Both the position numbers and the translations under genes were made by a program. DNA of 12,833 nucleotides from Clostridium sp. CAG:448. Its GTDB lineage: Bacteria; Bacillota; Clostridia; Oscillospirales; CAG-272. Below the pieces are notes generated by a model. It saw only the letters and a list, made by a program, of their open reading frames with translations. It did no database searches and was not told the DNA's origin. Below, piece after piece: positions 6,926-12,655 of the stretch. The stretch covers positions 27,700 to 40,532 of the forward strand of contig FR890512.1 of assembly GCA_000433415.1 (NCBI GenBank), given 5' to 3'. Numbering within the stretch: position 1 is the stretch's first letter; each line of letters begins with the position of its first letter.

Positions 6926-6954
6926 TTGACAAATCAAAACGCGTATGCTATAAT
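6926..6954 (+). promoter_or_regulatory. Upstream consensus promoter (P1) of the tRNA cluster
   Basis: TTGACA (6926-6931) and TATAAT (6949-6954) are separated by 17 bases, a perfect sigma-A match. It lies about 170 bases upstream of the first tRNA; 6962-7064 contains no recognisable gene. It most likely forms a tandem pair with P2. Confidence 0.85.
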
Positions 6955-7064
6955 AACACACGTTGCGGGACAGAGTTCCGGACTGCATTGATTTTCTGCT
7001 GATCAGAGGTATTGATTGATCAAAATTTTCCTGAAAAAATCTTGGAAGAATTTGAAAAAAGGTA

Positions 7065-7093
7065 TTGACAAATGCGATTCCCTGTGGTATAAT
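7065..7093 (+). promoter_or_regulatory. Downstream consensus promoter (P2) of the tRNA cluster
   Basis: TTGACA (7065-7070) and TATAAT (7088-7093) with a 17-base spacer, again a perfect match. The predicted start near 7100 is about 28 bases before tRNA-Val. A GTCGT/ACGAC inverted repeat (7100-7104 and 7115-7119) lies in the leader. Confidence 0.88.
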
Positions 7094-7127
7094 TTGAAAG
7101 TCGTCGCAACCAGAACGACGGTCAAAT

Positions 7128-7203
7128 GGGAGCATAGCTCAGCTGGGAGAGCATCTGCCTTACAAGCAGAGGGTCATAGGTTCGAGTCCTATTGTTCCCA
7201 CCA
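7128..7203 (+). tRNA. tRNA-Val(TAC)
   Basis: Cloverleaf with acceptor GGGAGCA (7128-7134) pairing TGTTCCC (7193-7199) through one G-U. The anticodon stem is TCTGC/GCAGA with loop CTTACAA, giving anticodon TAC. The T-arm carries GTTCGAGTC. CCA is encoded at 7201-7203. Confidence 0.95.
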
Positions 7204-7242
7204 ACGGATGATACTCGGTGTCATCTGTGTATATGATGGTGT

Positions 7243-7319
7243 GGCCTGGTAGCTCAGCTGGTTAGAGCGCTAGCCTGTCACGCTAGAGGTCGTGGGTTCG
7301 AACCCCATCCGGGTCGCCA
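7243..7319 (+). tRNA. tRNA-Asp(GTC)
   Basis: Acceptor GGCCTGG (7243-7249) pairs with CCGGGTC (7309-7315), allowing two G-U pairs. The anticodon stem CTAGC/GCTAG holds loop CTGTCAC, anticodon GTC. The discriminator is G, as expected for Asp, and CCA is encoded (7317-7319). Its last bases ATCCGGGTCGCCAT recur exactly in the next, hybrid gene. Confidence 0.95.
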
Positions 7320-7345
7320 TCATAACATACAGCAGTCCCATGCTG

Positions 7346-7481
7346 TTATGCCTCTGTAGCTCAGTTGGTAGAGCAGGGGACTGAAAATCCCCGTGTCGTT
7401 CAGTTCGAGCCTGATCCGGGTCGCCATTATGCCTCTGTAGCTCAGTCGGTAGAGCAGGGGACTGAAAATCCCCGTGTCGTT
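7346..7481 (+). repeat. 81-base-period tandem duplication of the tRNA-Phe 5' region
   Basis: Positions 7346-7400 and 7427-7481 are identical over 55 bases except for one T/C difference (7366 versus 7447). The copies include the four bases TTAT upstream of each tRNA, so duplication or recombination covered the flank as well as the gene. Confidence 0.9.
7350..7426 (+). pseudogene. Hybrid tRNA-like gene: Phe(GAA) 5' part with Asp-like T-arm and acceptor 3' part
   Basis: From 7350 to 7400 this is tRNA-Phe: GCCTCTG acceptor 5' strand, normal D-arm, anticodon stem GGGGA/TCCCC and loop CTGAAAA (anticodon GAA). From 7401 it diverges and ends in ATCCGGGTCGCCA, identical to the end of tRNA-Asp at 7307-7319. 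The acceptor strands therefore fit badly: C7351-T7421 and T7355-C7417 are mismatches and T7353-G7419 is a wobble. The T-stem TTCAG/CTGAT has one T-T mismatch, and the variable region is one base longer than in the intact Phe gene. The discriminator is G (Asp-type) where Phe needs A. It is probably a non-functional recombination product, though an assembly error is possible. Confidence 0.75.
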
Positions 7482-7503
7482 GGTTCGATTCCGACCGGAG
7501 GCA
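7431..7503 (+). tRNA. tRNA-Phe(GAA)
   Basis: Intact cloverleaf: acceptor GCCTCTG (7431-7437) pairs CGGAGGC (7496-7502) with one wobble. The anticodon loop is CTGAAAA (GAA). The T-arm is GTTGG-TTCGATT-CCGAC and the discriminator is A at 7503. Unlike its neighbours it has no encoded CCA (CTT follows), so it would need tRNA nucleotidyltransferase. Confidence 0.93.
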
Positions 7504-7513
7504 CTTTGAATAT

Positions 7514-7589
7514 GCGGATTTAGCTCATTTGGTAGAGCGCCACCTTGCCAAGGTGGAGGTGGCGGGTTCGAGCCCCGTAATCCGCTCCA
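7514..7589 (+). tRNA. tRNA-Gly(GCC)
   Basis: Acceptor GCGGATT (7514-7520) pairs AATCCGC (7579-7585). The anticodon stem CCACC/GGTGG holds loop TTGCCAA, anticodon GCC. The T-arm has GGTTCGAGCC, the discriminator is T, and CCA is encoded at 7587-7589. It is the last gene of the cluster. Confidence 0.95.
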
Positions 7590-7592
7590 TTA

Positions 7593-7620
7593 CCGACAGG
7601 TATTGCCTGTCGGCTTTTTC
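7593..7620 (+). terminator. Rho-independent terminator of the tRNA cluster
   Basis: Perfect eight-base arms CCGACAGG (7593-7600) and CCTGTCGG (7606-7613) with a five-base loop, followed by CTTTTTC, directly after tRNA-Gly. Confidence 0.9.
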
Positions 7621-7870
7621 TTTGTAAGTTGGGGTATTCCCACAGATAGGCAAAAACGGGGTCTTTGGGCTCTATGTCAATAGTTGGGGTAGAAAAAACC
7701 TGACGGAATCGTAAGGGGCCATTGAAGAGAAGCGGTGATTCTTCTCCTGATTCTGACAGTCAAGGTCTTTGAATTTCTGACACAGACCGCTTACCAAAAG
7801 GCAAGGATAGACGCAATAACCTTTATACAGACCATTGCCGAATCTGTATCACAAATTTTTCAAAATCGGC
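7621..7870. other. Gene-free stretch with a possible insertion-sequence end
   Basis: No credible coding sequence is seen. The segment contains GGCTCTATGTCAATAGTTGG (from 7668), which resembles terminal sequences I recall from clostridial ISL3-like elements; this is from memory and unverified. AGTTGGGGTA occurs twice (7627-7636 and 7682-7691). On the minus strand TTGACA (7675-7680) could act as an outward -35 box, as at many transposon ends. No transposase fragment is visible. Confidence 0.3.
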
Positions 7871-7897
7871 TTAACCGTTTTATCTTTCCAACGACTA
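7871..7897 (+). promoter_or_regulatory. Candidate ECF-type autoregulatory promoter for the sigma factor gene
   Basis: TTAACCG (7871-7877) and CGACTA (7892-7897) are about 15 bases apart, resembling the AAC and CGTC-like elements of ECF sigma promoters. No sigma-A promoter is visible nearer the gene. The spacing and motifs suit self-recognition, as is common for ECF sigma factor genes, but this is inference. Confidence 0.45.
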
Positions 7898-7936
7898 TAT
7901 GTGTGAAGGCGCCTGAAAACGGGAATGGAGGGGGAA

Positions 7937-9511
7937 ATGGATCGTATAAAACTTGATAAACTGATAACGGAAAACATGAAGTCGATATTCGGATTTGCAT
8001 TGACAAGGCTTGGAAATGTCAATGAAGCCGAATACCTCGCAAGTGATATTCTTTACGGGGTAATCAGATCGGCACCGAATCTCAAGGATGAGGAACGTTT
8101 TTACGGCTTTATGTGGAAGGTGGCGGAGAATGTTTATGTCGATTATCTGCGCAAAAAATCGAGGAATGCAAGGCATACAGCAGAGCTTGATGATCGCGTT
8201 GCCGATGAATCCGAGTCTGCTTTGGACCAAATTATAAGGGCAGAAGAAATAAATCTTCTTCGTCGTGCGCTTTCCTTGCTGTCAAGAGAATACCGTGATG
8301 CTACCGTTTTATACTACATGGAGAACCTTTCCTGCTCCGAAATTGCCGAAAAATTACAGACAAGCACGGAAATGATAAAGTATTATCTGTTCCGTGCGAG
8401 AAAAATGATCAGAGAGGGCATGAATATGGAAAGACTTTACGGAGAAAAAAGCTATCGTCCCAATATCTTTGAGATTGATTTTTGGGGCACAAAAGCGGGA
8501 GATGATTTTGAATACCGTGATTTTGAAAGAAGAAAAATAAAAGGGAATATTTTGCTTGCGGCATATTATAGTCCGGTAACCATCCAGGAAATCAGTATAG
8601 AACTTGGGGTTGCACTCCCTTATCTTGAGGACGAAATCAAATTGCTTGTTGACCGTCAGTATCTTGTTTGCAGTGGCGGCAAGTATTTAGCCAATATTCC
8701 GATTTTCACACTTGATTGCACGAAAGCGATTGACGGGAAACTGAAAGAACATATCAGGGAAAGCGCGCAAAAGCTTGCGACGGTGACGGATGATTTTGAT
8801 GCCCGCTTCGGAAACAGATTTGCAGATGCCAATCTTGCACGTTGGCAAAAAATTCTCCTGTGCCTGCATTTTTCGTTGGTGGATACCGAAAACGATTTTG
8901 TGCAGAAATGTGGCGAATTACCCCAGGATGGTCCGTATTCACTTGTGAACGGTGGAGGCGGACGGGGGATCGTGTGGGGGAGAAGTATCGAAAATGCAGT
9001 CGGGGATAGAATGCCGGAAGGAATCCAGGGTATTTATAACGGCTGCCCTTCAAGCGATCATCGCGGAAGCGTTATCGCTATGAATTTCAGGCAAACACTG
9101 AATGCGCAGGACTTTGGGGAAAAAATGACCGATCCCCTTGTTTGCACAGCGGTCGGCTGTTTTGCATATTTGCCGGATCACTGGAAAAAGACGCTTGAGG
9201 ATCTTCACTATTACCAAGGTAGCAAAGCAAATTTTGCGGTATGGTCTTACAGAGAATACGAGGAGCTTCGGCAGATGTTGAGTGAATGTATCTCTATTGT
9301 TTCTGATCTGAACAGAAAGACGGCAGAGCTTGCCGCAAATATCACTGCGGATCTTGCCCCTTCGCATATCCGTAAAAACGTAGAATATGTCGGAGCATTT
9401 GTCTACCGTTTCCACGCGGCAGATAAACTGGTTGAACGGCTGTATGAAACAGACTGGATTAAAGCTGTCGGAGATGCCGAAAAGCCTGCAATTTGCTGCG
9501 TTGTAAACTGA
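7937..9511 (+). CDS. ECF-type sigma-70 family sigma factor with long C-terminal extension
   Basis: A 524-residue protein; a plain ECF sigma factor has about 160-200. Residues 8-75 look like the region 2 domain: ITENMKSIFGFALTRLGNVNEAEYLASDIL, then FYGFMWKVAENVYVDYLRKK. Residues 105-162 form region 4, with the helix-turn-helix LSCSEIAEKLQTSTEMIKYYLFRARKMI. About 360 further residues follow. At 203-258 a winged-helix-like unit is suggested (SPVTIQEISIELGVALPYLEDEIKLLVDRQYL); the rest is soluble, ends in CCVVN, and I do not recognise it. I choose ATG 7937 because GGAGGGGG (7927-7934) precedes it; the ATG at 7925 lies before that site. No anti-sigma gene is adjacent, so the extension may replace one. 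Base composition looks more AT-rich than the flanks, hinting at transfer. Confidence 0.88.
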   Translation: MDRIKLDKLITENMKSIFGFALTRLGNVNEAEYLASDILYGVIRSAPNLKDEERFYGFMWKVAENVYVDYLRKKSRNARHTAELDDRVADESESALDQIIRAEEINLLRRALSLLSREYRDATVLYYMENLSCSEIAEKLQTSTEMIKYYLFRARKMIREGMNMERLYGEKSYRPNIFEIDFWGTKAGDDFEYRDFERRKIKGNILLAAYYSPVTIQEISIELGVALPYLEDEIKLLVDRQYLVCSGGKYLANIPIFTLDCTKAIDGKLKEHIRESAQKLATVTDDFDARFGNRFADANLARWQKILLCLHFSLVDTENDFVQKCGELPQDGPYSLVNGGGGRGIVWGRSIENAVGDRMPEGIQGIYNGCPSSDHRGSVIAMNFRQTLNAQDFGEKMTDPLVCTAVGCFAYLPDHWKKTLEDLHYYQGSKANFAVWSYREYEELRQMLSECISIVSDLNRKTAELAANITADLAPSHIRKNVEYVGAFVYRFHAADKLVERLYETDWIKAVGDAEKPAICCVVN

Positions 9512-9516
9512 ATCCC

Positions 9517-9554
9517 CCAGCCGAGAGCATTGCCTGTGTTCTCGGCTGGTTTTT
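9517..9554 (+). terminator. Rho-independent terminator after the sigma factor gene
   Basis: Perfect ten-base arms CCAGCCGAGA (9517-9526) and TCTCGGCTGG (9540-9549) followed by TTTTT, five bases past the stop codon. Confidence 0.92.
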
Positions 9555-9618
9555 CATCTACGGCAGATTGGGGACTTGCCGGGCGGAATAAAAAATCTGC
9601 AAATTTTGCCTTTGGTAC

Positions 9619-9647
9619 TTGACAAACTGTTCTTTTCGATGTATAAT
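9619..9647 (+). promoter_or_regulatory. Sigma-A promoter of the tetR operon
   Basis: TTGACA (9619-9624) and TATAAT (9642-9647) with a 17-base spacer, a perfect consensus match. Such a strong promoter fits a unit that is normally held down by a repressor. Confidence 0.88.
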
Positions 9648-9657
9648 CCATATTATG

Positions 9658-9673
9658 TATAATTCAAATTATA
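9658..9673. promoter_or_regulatory. Palindromic candidate operator of the TetR regulator
   Basis: TATAATT (9658-9664) and AATTATA (9667-9673) form a perfect inverted repeat around CA. It begins just downstream of the predicted transcription start and ends before GGAG at 9677. A repressor bound here would block initiation, and autorepression by the TetR protein is the simplest reading. The arms are AT-only, so chance symmetry is possible. Confidence 0.5.
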
Positions 9674-9688
9674 TATGGAGACACACTT

Positions 9689-10267
9689 ATGCCCGCAAAA
9701 GTAAAAGCTACAAAAGAAATGATCATTGACGCCGCCTTTGCGATTGCCCGTGAAACGGGGGCGGAAAATATCAATGCAAGGACGGTATCGGAGCGGCTGA
9801 ATTGTTCCACGCAGCCGGTTATGTACCATTTTGCAACGATAGAGAAACTCAAAAGGGCGGTCTATGAGAAGGCTGACTGTTATCATTCGGAATATCTGAT
9901 GAATCTGAAACGCCCCCAAAATGGCGTTATGCTGGGAATCGGTCTGAATTACATTCGCTTTGCGATTGAGGAACCGCACCTGTTCCGCTTTCTTTTTCAG
10001 TCGGATTTTTTCTGCGGAAGCACGTTGCTTGAACTGATCGATGCCGAAGAGCTTACCCCTGTCCTTTCGGCGATGCAGGGAGCGACAGGAATGGATCGGG
10101 AACAGACGAAAAAGGTTTTTCTGACCGTTTTTCTGTTCGCGCACGGGTATGCAAGCATCATTGCCAACAATGCGCTCAAATACGACGAGGCGCTGATCGG
10201 TGCCCAGCTGACACAGGCATACAGAGGCGCCATATTGGCGGCGCAGGAAGAAACGCCTGTTCCATAA
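9689..10267 (+). CDS. TetR/AcrR-family transcriptional regulator
   Basis: A dimeric DNA-binding repressor of 192 residues, typical of the family. The N-terminal helix-turn-helix domain spans about residues 7-55: TKEMIIDAAFAIARETGAENINARTVSERL, then STQPVMYHFATIEKLKRAVYEK, the usual recognition helix and YxHF-type ending. The helical C-terminal part (FRFLFQSDFF, LTVFLFAHGYASIIANNA) would bind an unknown small ligand and form the dimer. The ATG at 9689 follows GGAG with an eight-base spacer. A consensus promoter and a palindrome lie just upstream. The acetyltransferase gene starts 29 bases after its stop with no terminator or promoter visible, so the regulator probably heads and controls the four-gene unit. 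Confidence 0.92.
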   Translation: MPAKVKATKEMIIDAAFAIARETGAENINARTVSERLNCSTQPVMYHFATIEKLKRAVYEKADCYHSEYLMNLKRPQNGVMLGIGLNYIRFAIEEPHLFRFLFQSDFFCGSTLLELIDAEELTPVLSAMQGATGMDREQTKKVFLTVFLFAHGYASIIANNALKYDEALIGAQLTQAYRGAILAAQEETPVP

Positions 10268-10296
10268 ACCTTGGATGGGAGATTTCGGAGATTTTT

Positions 10297-10872
10297 ATGA
10301 TGGAAACAGAAAGACTGATGCTCAGGAAATGGGAAGAAACAGATGCGGAGAGTCTGTTTTTGTATGCAAGCGATCCGTATGTCGGTCCGATCGCGGAATG
10401 GCAGCCGCACAAATCGGTAGAAGAAAGCCTTGATGTGATCCGCAATGTGCTTTGCGGTGCGGAATTCTATGCCATCTGTGAAAAAGGGAACGGAAAGGCA
10501 ATCGGCGCGATTGAGCTGAGATTGAACGGGCACACCGATATGACCGAGCGTGACGATGAATGCGAGCTCGGTTATTGGATTGGCAAGCCGTTCTGGGGAA
10601 GAAGCTATATGCCGGAAGCCGCAAGAGCGGTCATTCGTCACGGCTTTGAGGACCTTGGCATGCAGACAATCTGGTGCGGGTATTACGACAATCAAAAATC
10701 CAAAAGAGTCCAGGAAAAGCTGGGATTTATGTACCATCACACCTGCCCGGATGTGCCTGTTCCTCTTTTGCACGAGGTGCGCGTCGGGCATACAAACGTT
10801 ATGACAAGGGCGCATTGGAACAGCCTTTGCCGGGATGGCGCATTTTGTTCGGAAGGCAGGGGAGCGCTATGA
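10297..10872 (+). CDS. GNAT acetyltransferase, RimJ/RimL-like
   Basis: A soluble acetyl-CoA-dependent N-acetyltransferase of 191 residues. The start METERLMLRKWEETDAESLF is the classic opening of the RimJ/RimL-like branch, whose members acetylate protein N-termini, aminoglycosides or other amines. The acetyl-CoA region is GYWIGKPFWGRSYMPEAARAV (92-112), and AsnQKSKRVQEKLGFMYH (132-147) is the conserved motif B end. The substrate cannot be inferred. Two adjacent ATG codons (10297 and 10300) follow CGGAG; the first is chosen for its six-base spacing. The stop codon overlaps the next start as ATGA-type coupling (TGA 10870-10872 against ATG 10869). Lying in a TetR-controlled unit suggests stress or toxin detoxification, but this is inference. 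Confidence 0.9.
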   Translation: MMETERLMLRKWEETDAESLFLYASDPYVGPIAEWQPHKSVEESLDVIRNVLCGAEFYAICEKGNGKAIGAIELRLNGHTDMTERDDECELGYWIGKPFWGRSYMPEAARAVIRHGFEDLGMQTIWCGYYDNQKSKRVQEKLGFMYHHTCPDVPVPLLHEVRVGHTNVMTRAHWNSLCRDGAFCSEGRGAL

Positions 10873-11660
10873 ACTATATCCGCATTACGAAAGAAAATAT
10901 CGACAAAGAACACATCTGTTGCGCGATGTCCGGCAAGCAGGGTCTTGCCAAAAAGGAATGGATGAAGCAGCGTTTTGACGAGGGGCTTGTCTTCTGCCGC
11001 AGTGAGGAGCGCGGCAAGTGCTTCATCGAATATATCCCGGCAGAAAACGCATGGGTGCCCATTGAGGCGGACGGCTGGCTCTATATCAACTGCCTGTGGG
11101 TTTCCGGTTCCATGAAGGGACACGGATATGCAAACGACCTGCTTGCCGCGTGCATCCGGGACGCCACGGCACAGGGTAGGAATGGCGTTTGTATCCTGTG
11201 TGCCGAGGGACGGAAGCGGGAATTCCTCGCCGATCCGAAGTTTCTGACCTACAAGGGGTTCCGGGTCGCAGACAGCTCCGACTGCGGGATCAATCTGATG
11301 TATCTGCCCCTTGTGCCGGATGCCGCGCCGCCGACATTCAAGGCGTGCGCCAAGCACCCGCAGGCGGACGGGGAGGGCTTTGTCCTCTATTACACCGACC
11401 AGTGCCCGTACACCTGCTATTGGGTGCCGCGGGTGCAAGAGACGGCGCGGGAACACGGCATTCCGTTTCGCGCCATCCATATCACCGACAAAGAAACCGC
11501 GCAGAACGTCCCCACGCCGGTCACGACCTATGCCTTATTCCGGAGCGGCAGATTCCTGACACAGAGCATTCAGTCGGACAAAAAGTTTCTTTCGCTGGCA
11601 GAATCAGAGGCTCGCCCTCGGAGATCGGAAAAGAGAAAACAAAATGAAAAAGTTATATGA
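10869..11660 (+). CDS. yoaP: GNAT acetyltransferase with C-terminal YoaP-like domain
   Basis: A 263-residue two-part protein resembling Bacillus subtilis YoaP (about 250 residues). Residues 1-150 form a GNAT fold; the acetyl-CoA loop is SGSMKGHGYANDLLAACI (79-96), after LYINCLWV. Residues 165-242 look thioredoxin-like: VLYYTDQCPYTCYWVPRVQ with a CPYTC cluster (Cys179, Cys183), then NVPTPVTTYALFRSGRFLTQ, whose threonine-proline step matches the cis-proline loop of thioredoxin folds. The YoaP function is unknown. The frame is open upstream to 10674, but ATG 10869 overlaps the previous stop and follows AGGGGAG, so that start is chosen. The C-terminal tail is basic (RPRRSEKRK). The stop overlaps the CPBP gene by 17 bases. 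Confidence 0.9.
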   Translation: MNYIRITKENIDKEHICCAMSGKQGLAKKEWMKQRFDEGLVFCRSEERGKCFIEYIPAENAWVPIEADGWLYINCLWVSGSMKGHGYANDLLAACIRDATAQGRNGVCILCAEGRKREFLADPKFLTYKGFRVADSSDCGINLMYLPLVPDAAPPTFKACAKHPQADGEGFVLYYTDQCPYTCYWVPRVQETAREHGIPFRAIHITDKETAQNVPTPVTTYALFRSGRFLTQSIQSDKKFLSLAESEARPRRSEKRKQNEKVI

Positions 11661-12381
11661 GAAAAACGAACTGACCTTCGCCATCGTATGGATTGTGATT
11701 TATTGCCTTCTGCAATCCCTCGCAAATCCGTTGAATAACGTCATAGGCATTGCATACGCCGCAAGCGCCGTTTTCTGCGTCCTGCAGACCGTTGTTCTTT
11801 TTGCCTTCATCCGGAAAAACGGCTTGCAGAAGCGGTACGGACTCTGCAAATCCTCCGTTCCCGCGTGGCGGTTCCTTTACTATGTGCCGCTGTTGATTCT
11901 GGTGTCCGGAAACCTATGGAACGGTGTTGCCCTCCGGTACACACCGGCGGAAACGGTCTGCCGCATCGTGTGTATGCTTTGCGTCGGGTTTTTGGAGGAA
12001 GTGATCTTCCGCGGGTTCCTGTTTGCCGCCATCGCAAAGAACAATGTCAAATCTGCCGTCGTAATTTCCAGTGTGACCTTCGGCGTCGGGCATATCATCA
12101 ATTTGTTCAACGGCAGCGGCATGGACCTGATCAATAATCTGTGCCAGATCGTTTTTGCGATTGCGGTCGGCTTTCTGCTGGTCACGCTTTTTTACCGCGG
12201 CGGCAGTCTGCTCCCCTGTATCATCGTCCATTCCGCCATCAATACGCTCGGCACGTTTGCAAATGACGCGGATCTGACCACGGAAATGCACCTGCTTCAT
12301 CTCGCGATTCTGATCGCTGTCACAGTTGCCTATACCCTGATACTGACAAAGACGCTCCCGAAGAGAGCAGAGAAAGTGTGA
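11644..12381 (+). CDS. CPBP-family intramembrane glutamic protease
   Basis: A polytopic membrane protein of 245 residues of the CPBP (CAAX protease and bacteriocin-processing, Abi/Rce1) family. All three motifs are present: EEVIFRGF with Glu118, Glu119 and Arg123; FGVGH with Phe146 and His150; and HSAIN with His196 and Asn200. About seven or eight hydrophobic segments are visible across 12-215. Family members cleave prenylated or unprenylated membrane peptides and are often linked to bacteriocin self-immunity or processing; no bacteriocin precursor is visible nearby. The ATG at 11644 lies inside the end of the yoaP-like gene and has only a weak ribosome binding site (GAG at 11633), so translation is probably coupled. 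It closes the TetR-headed unit. Confidence 0.92.
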   Translation: MKKLYEKNELTFAIVWIVIYCLLQSLANPLNNVIGIAYAASAVFCVLQTVVLFAFIRKNGLQKRYGLCKSSVPAWRFLYYVPLLILVSGNLWNGVALRYTPAETVCRIVCMLCVGFLEEVIFRGFLFAAIAKNNVKSAVVISSVTFGVGHIINLFNGSGMDLINNLCQIVFAIAVGFLLVTLFYRGGSLLPCIIVHSAINTLGTFANDADLTTEMHLLHLAILIAVTVAYTLILTKTLPKRAEKV

Positions 12382-12451
12382 CCTCCCCGGTGGGGGGTAC
12401 ACCTGCGCAGAGGGATGAAGTGCGCGTTAAAACAGAAAAATATCGCAAATG

Positions 12452-12484
12452 CACAAAGCCGTATTCTGCATTCCTGCCTTTGTG
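12452..12484 (+). terminator. Weak hairpin after the CPBP gene, possible terminator
   Basis: Seven-base arms CACAAAG (12452-12458) and CTTTGTG (12478-12484) enclose 19 bases, followed by TCAATGATTTTC without a clean T run. A GC-rich hairpin (CCCC/GGGG near 12384-12396) is also present. Neither is a canonical terminator. Confidence 0.25.
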
Positions 12485-12521
12485 TCAATGATTTTCGTAG
12501 CATGAATTTTCCGGTTTGCTC

Positions 12522-12550
12522 TTGAAAAACGATTTTTTGTATGTTATAAT
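12522..12550 (+). promoter_or_regulatory. Sigma-A promoter for the last gene
   Basis: TTGAAA (12522-12527) and TATAAT (12545-12550) with a 17-base spacer. The predicted start near 12557 leaves a leader of about 100 bases before the ATG at 12656. Confidence 0.82.
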
Positions 12551-12552
12551 AT

Positions 12553-12635
12553 GACCGGATAAACGATTCCGGTCATTTCCATGCGAGCCGGCTTTTCAAA
12601 AAGCGTTTCGGTTAGCAAAGACTAACCAAAAGCCG
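12553..12635 (+). promoter_or_regulatory. Structured 5' leader with three paired elements
   Basis: GACCGGA (12553-12559) pairs TCCGGTC (12568-12574) right at the predicted start, and could be an operator or a 5' hairpin. Downstream, CGGCTTTT (12589-12596) pairs AAAAGCCG (12628-12635), and within it GGTTAG (12610-12615) pairs CTAACC (12622-12627), stacking on the outer 3' arm. The structure ends just before AAAGGAGG. It matches no riboswitch class I recognise. Confidence 0.5.
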
Positions 12636-12655
12636 TACAAAGGAGGAAACGGAAC

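Noticed and set aside
7735..7956. 73-residue plus-strand frame before the sigma factor gene
   Set aside because: It has no ribosome binding site, overlaps the sigma factor start and the candidate ECF promoter, and shows no recognisable domain.
10737..11480. 247-residue minus-strand frame opposite the YoaP-like gene
   Set aside because: The plus-strand protein has GNAT and YoaP features and coupled start and stop signals; the reverse frame has none.
12382..12400. GC-rich hairpin after the CPBP gene as a terminator
   Set aside because: The loop is three bases and no T tract follows.
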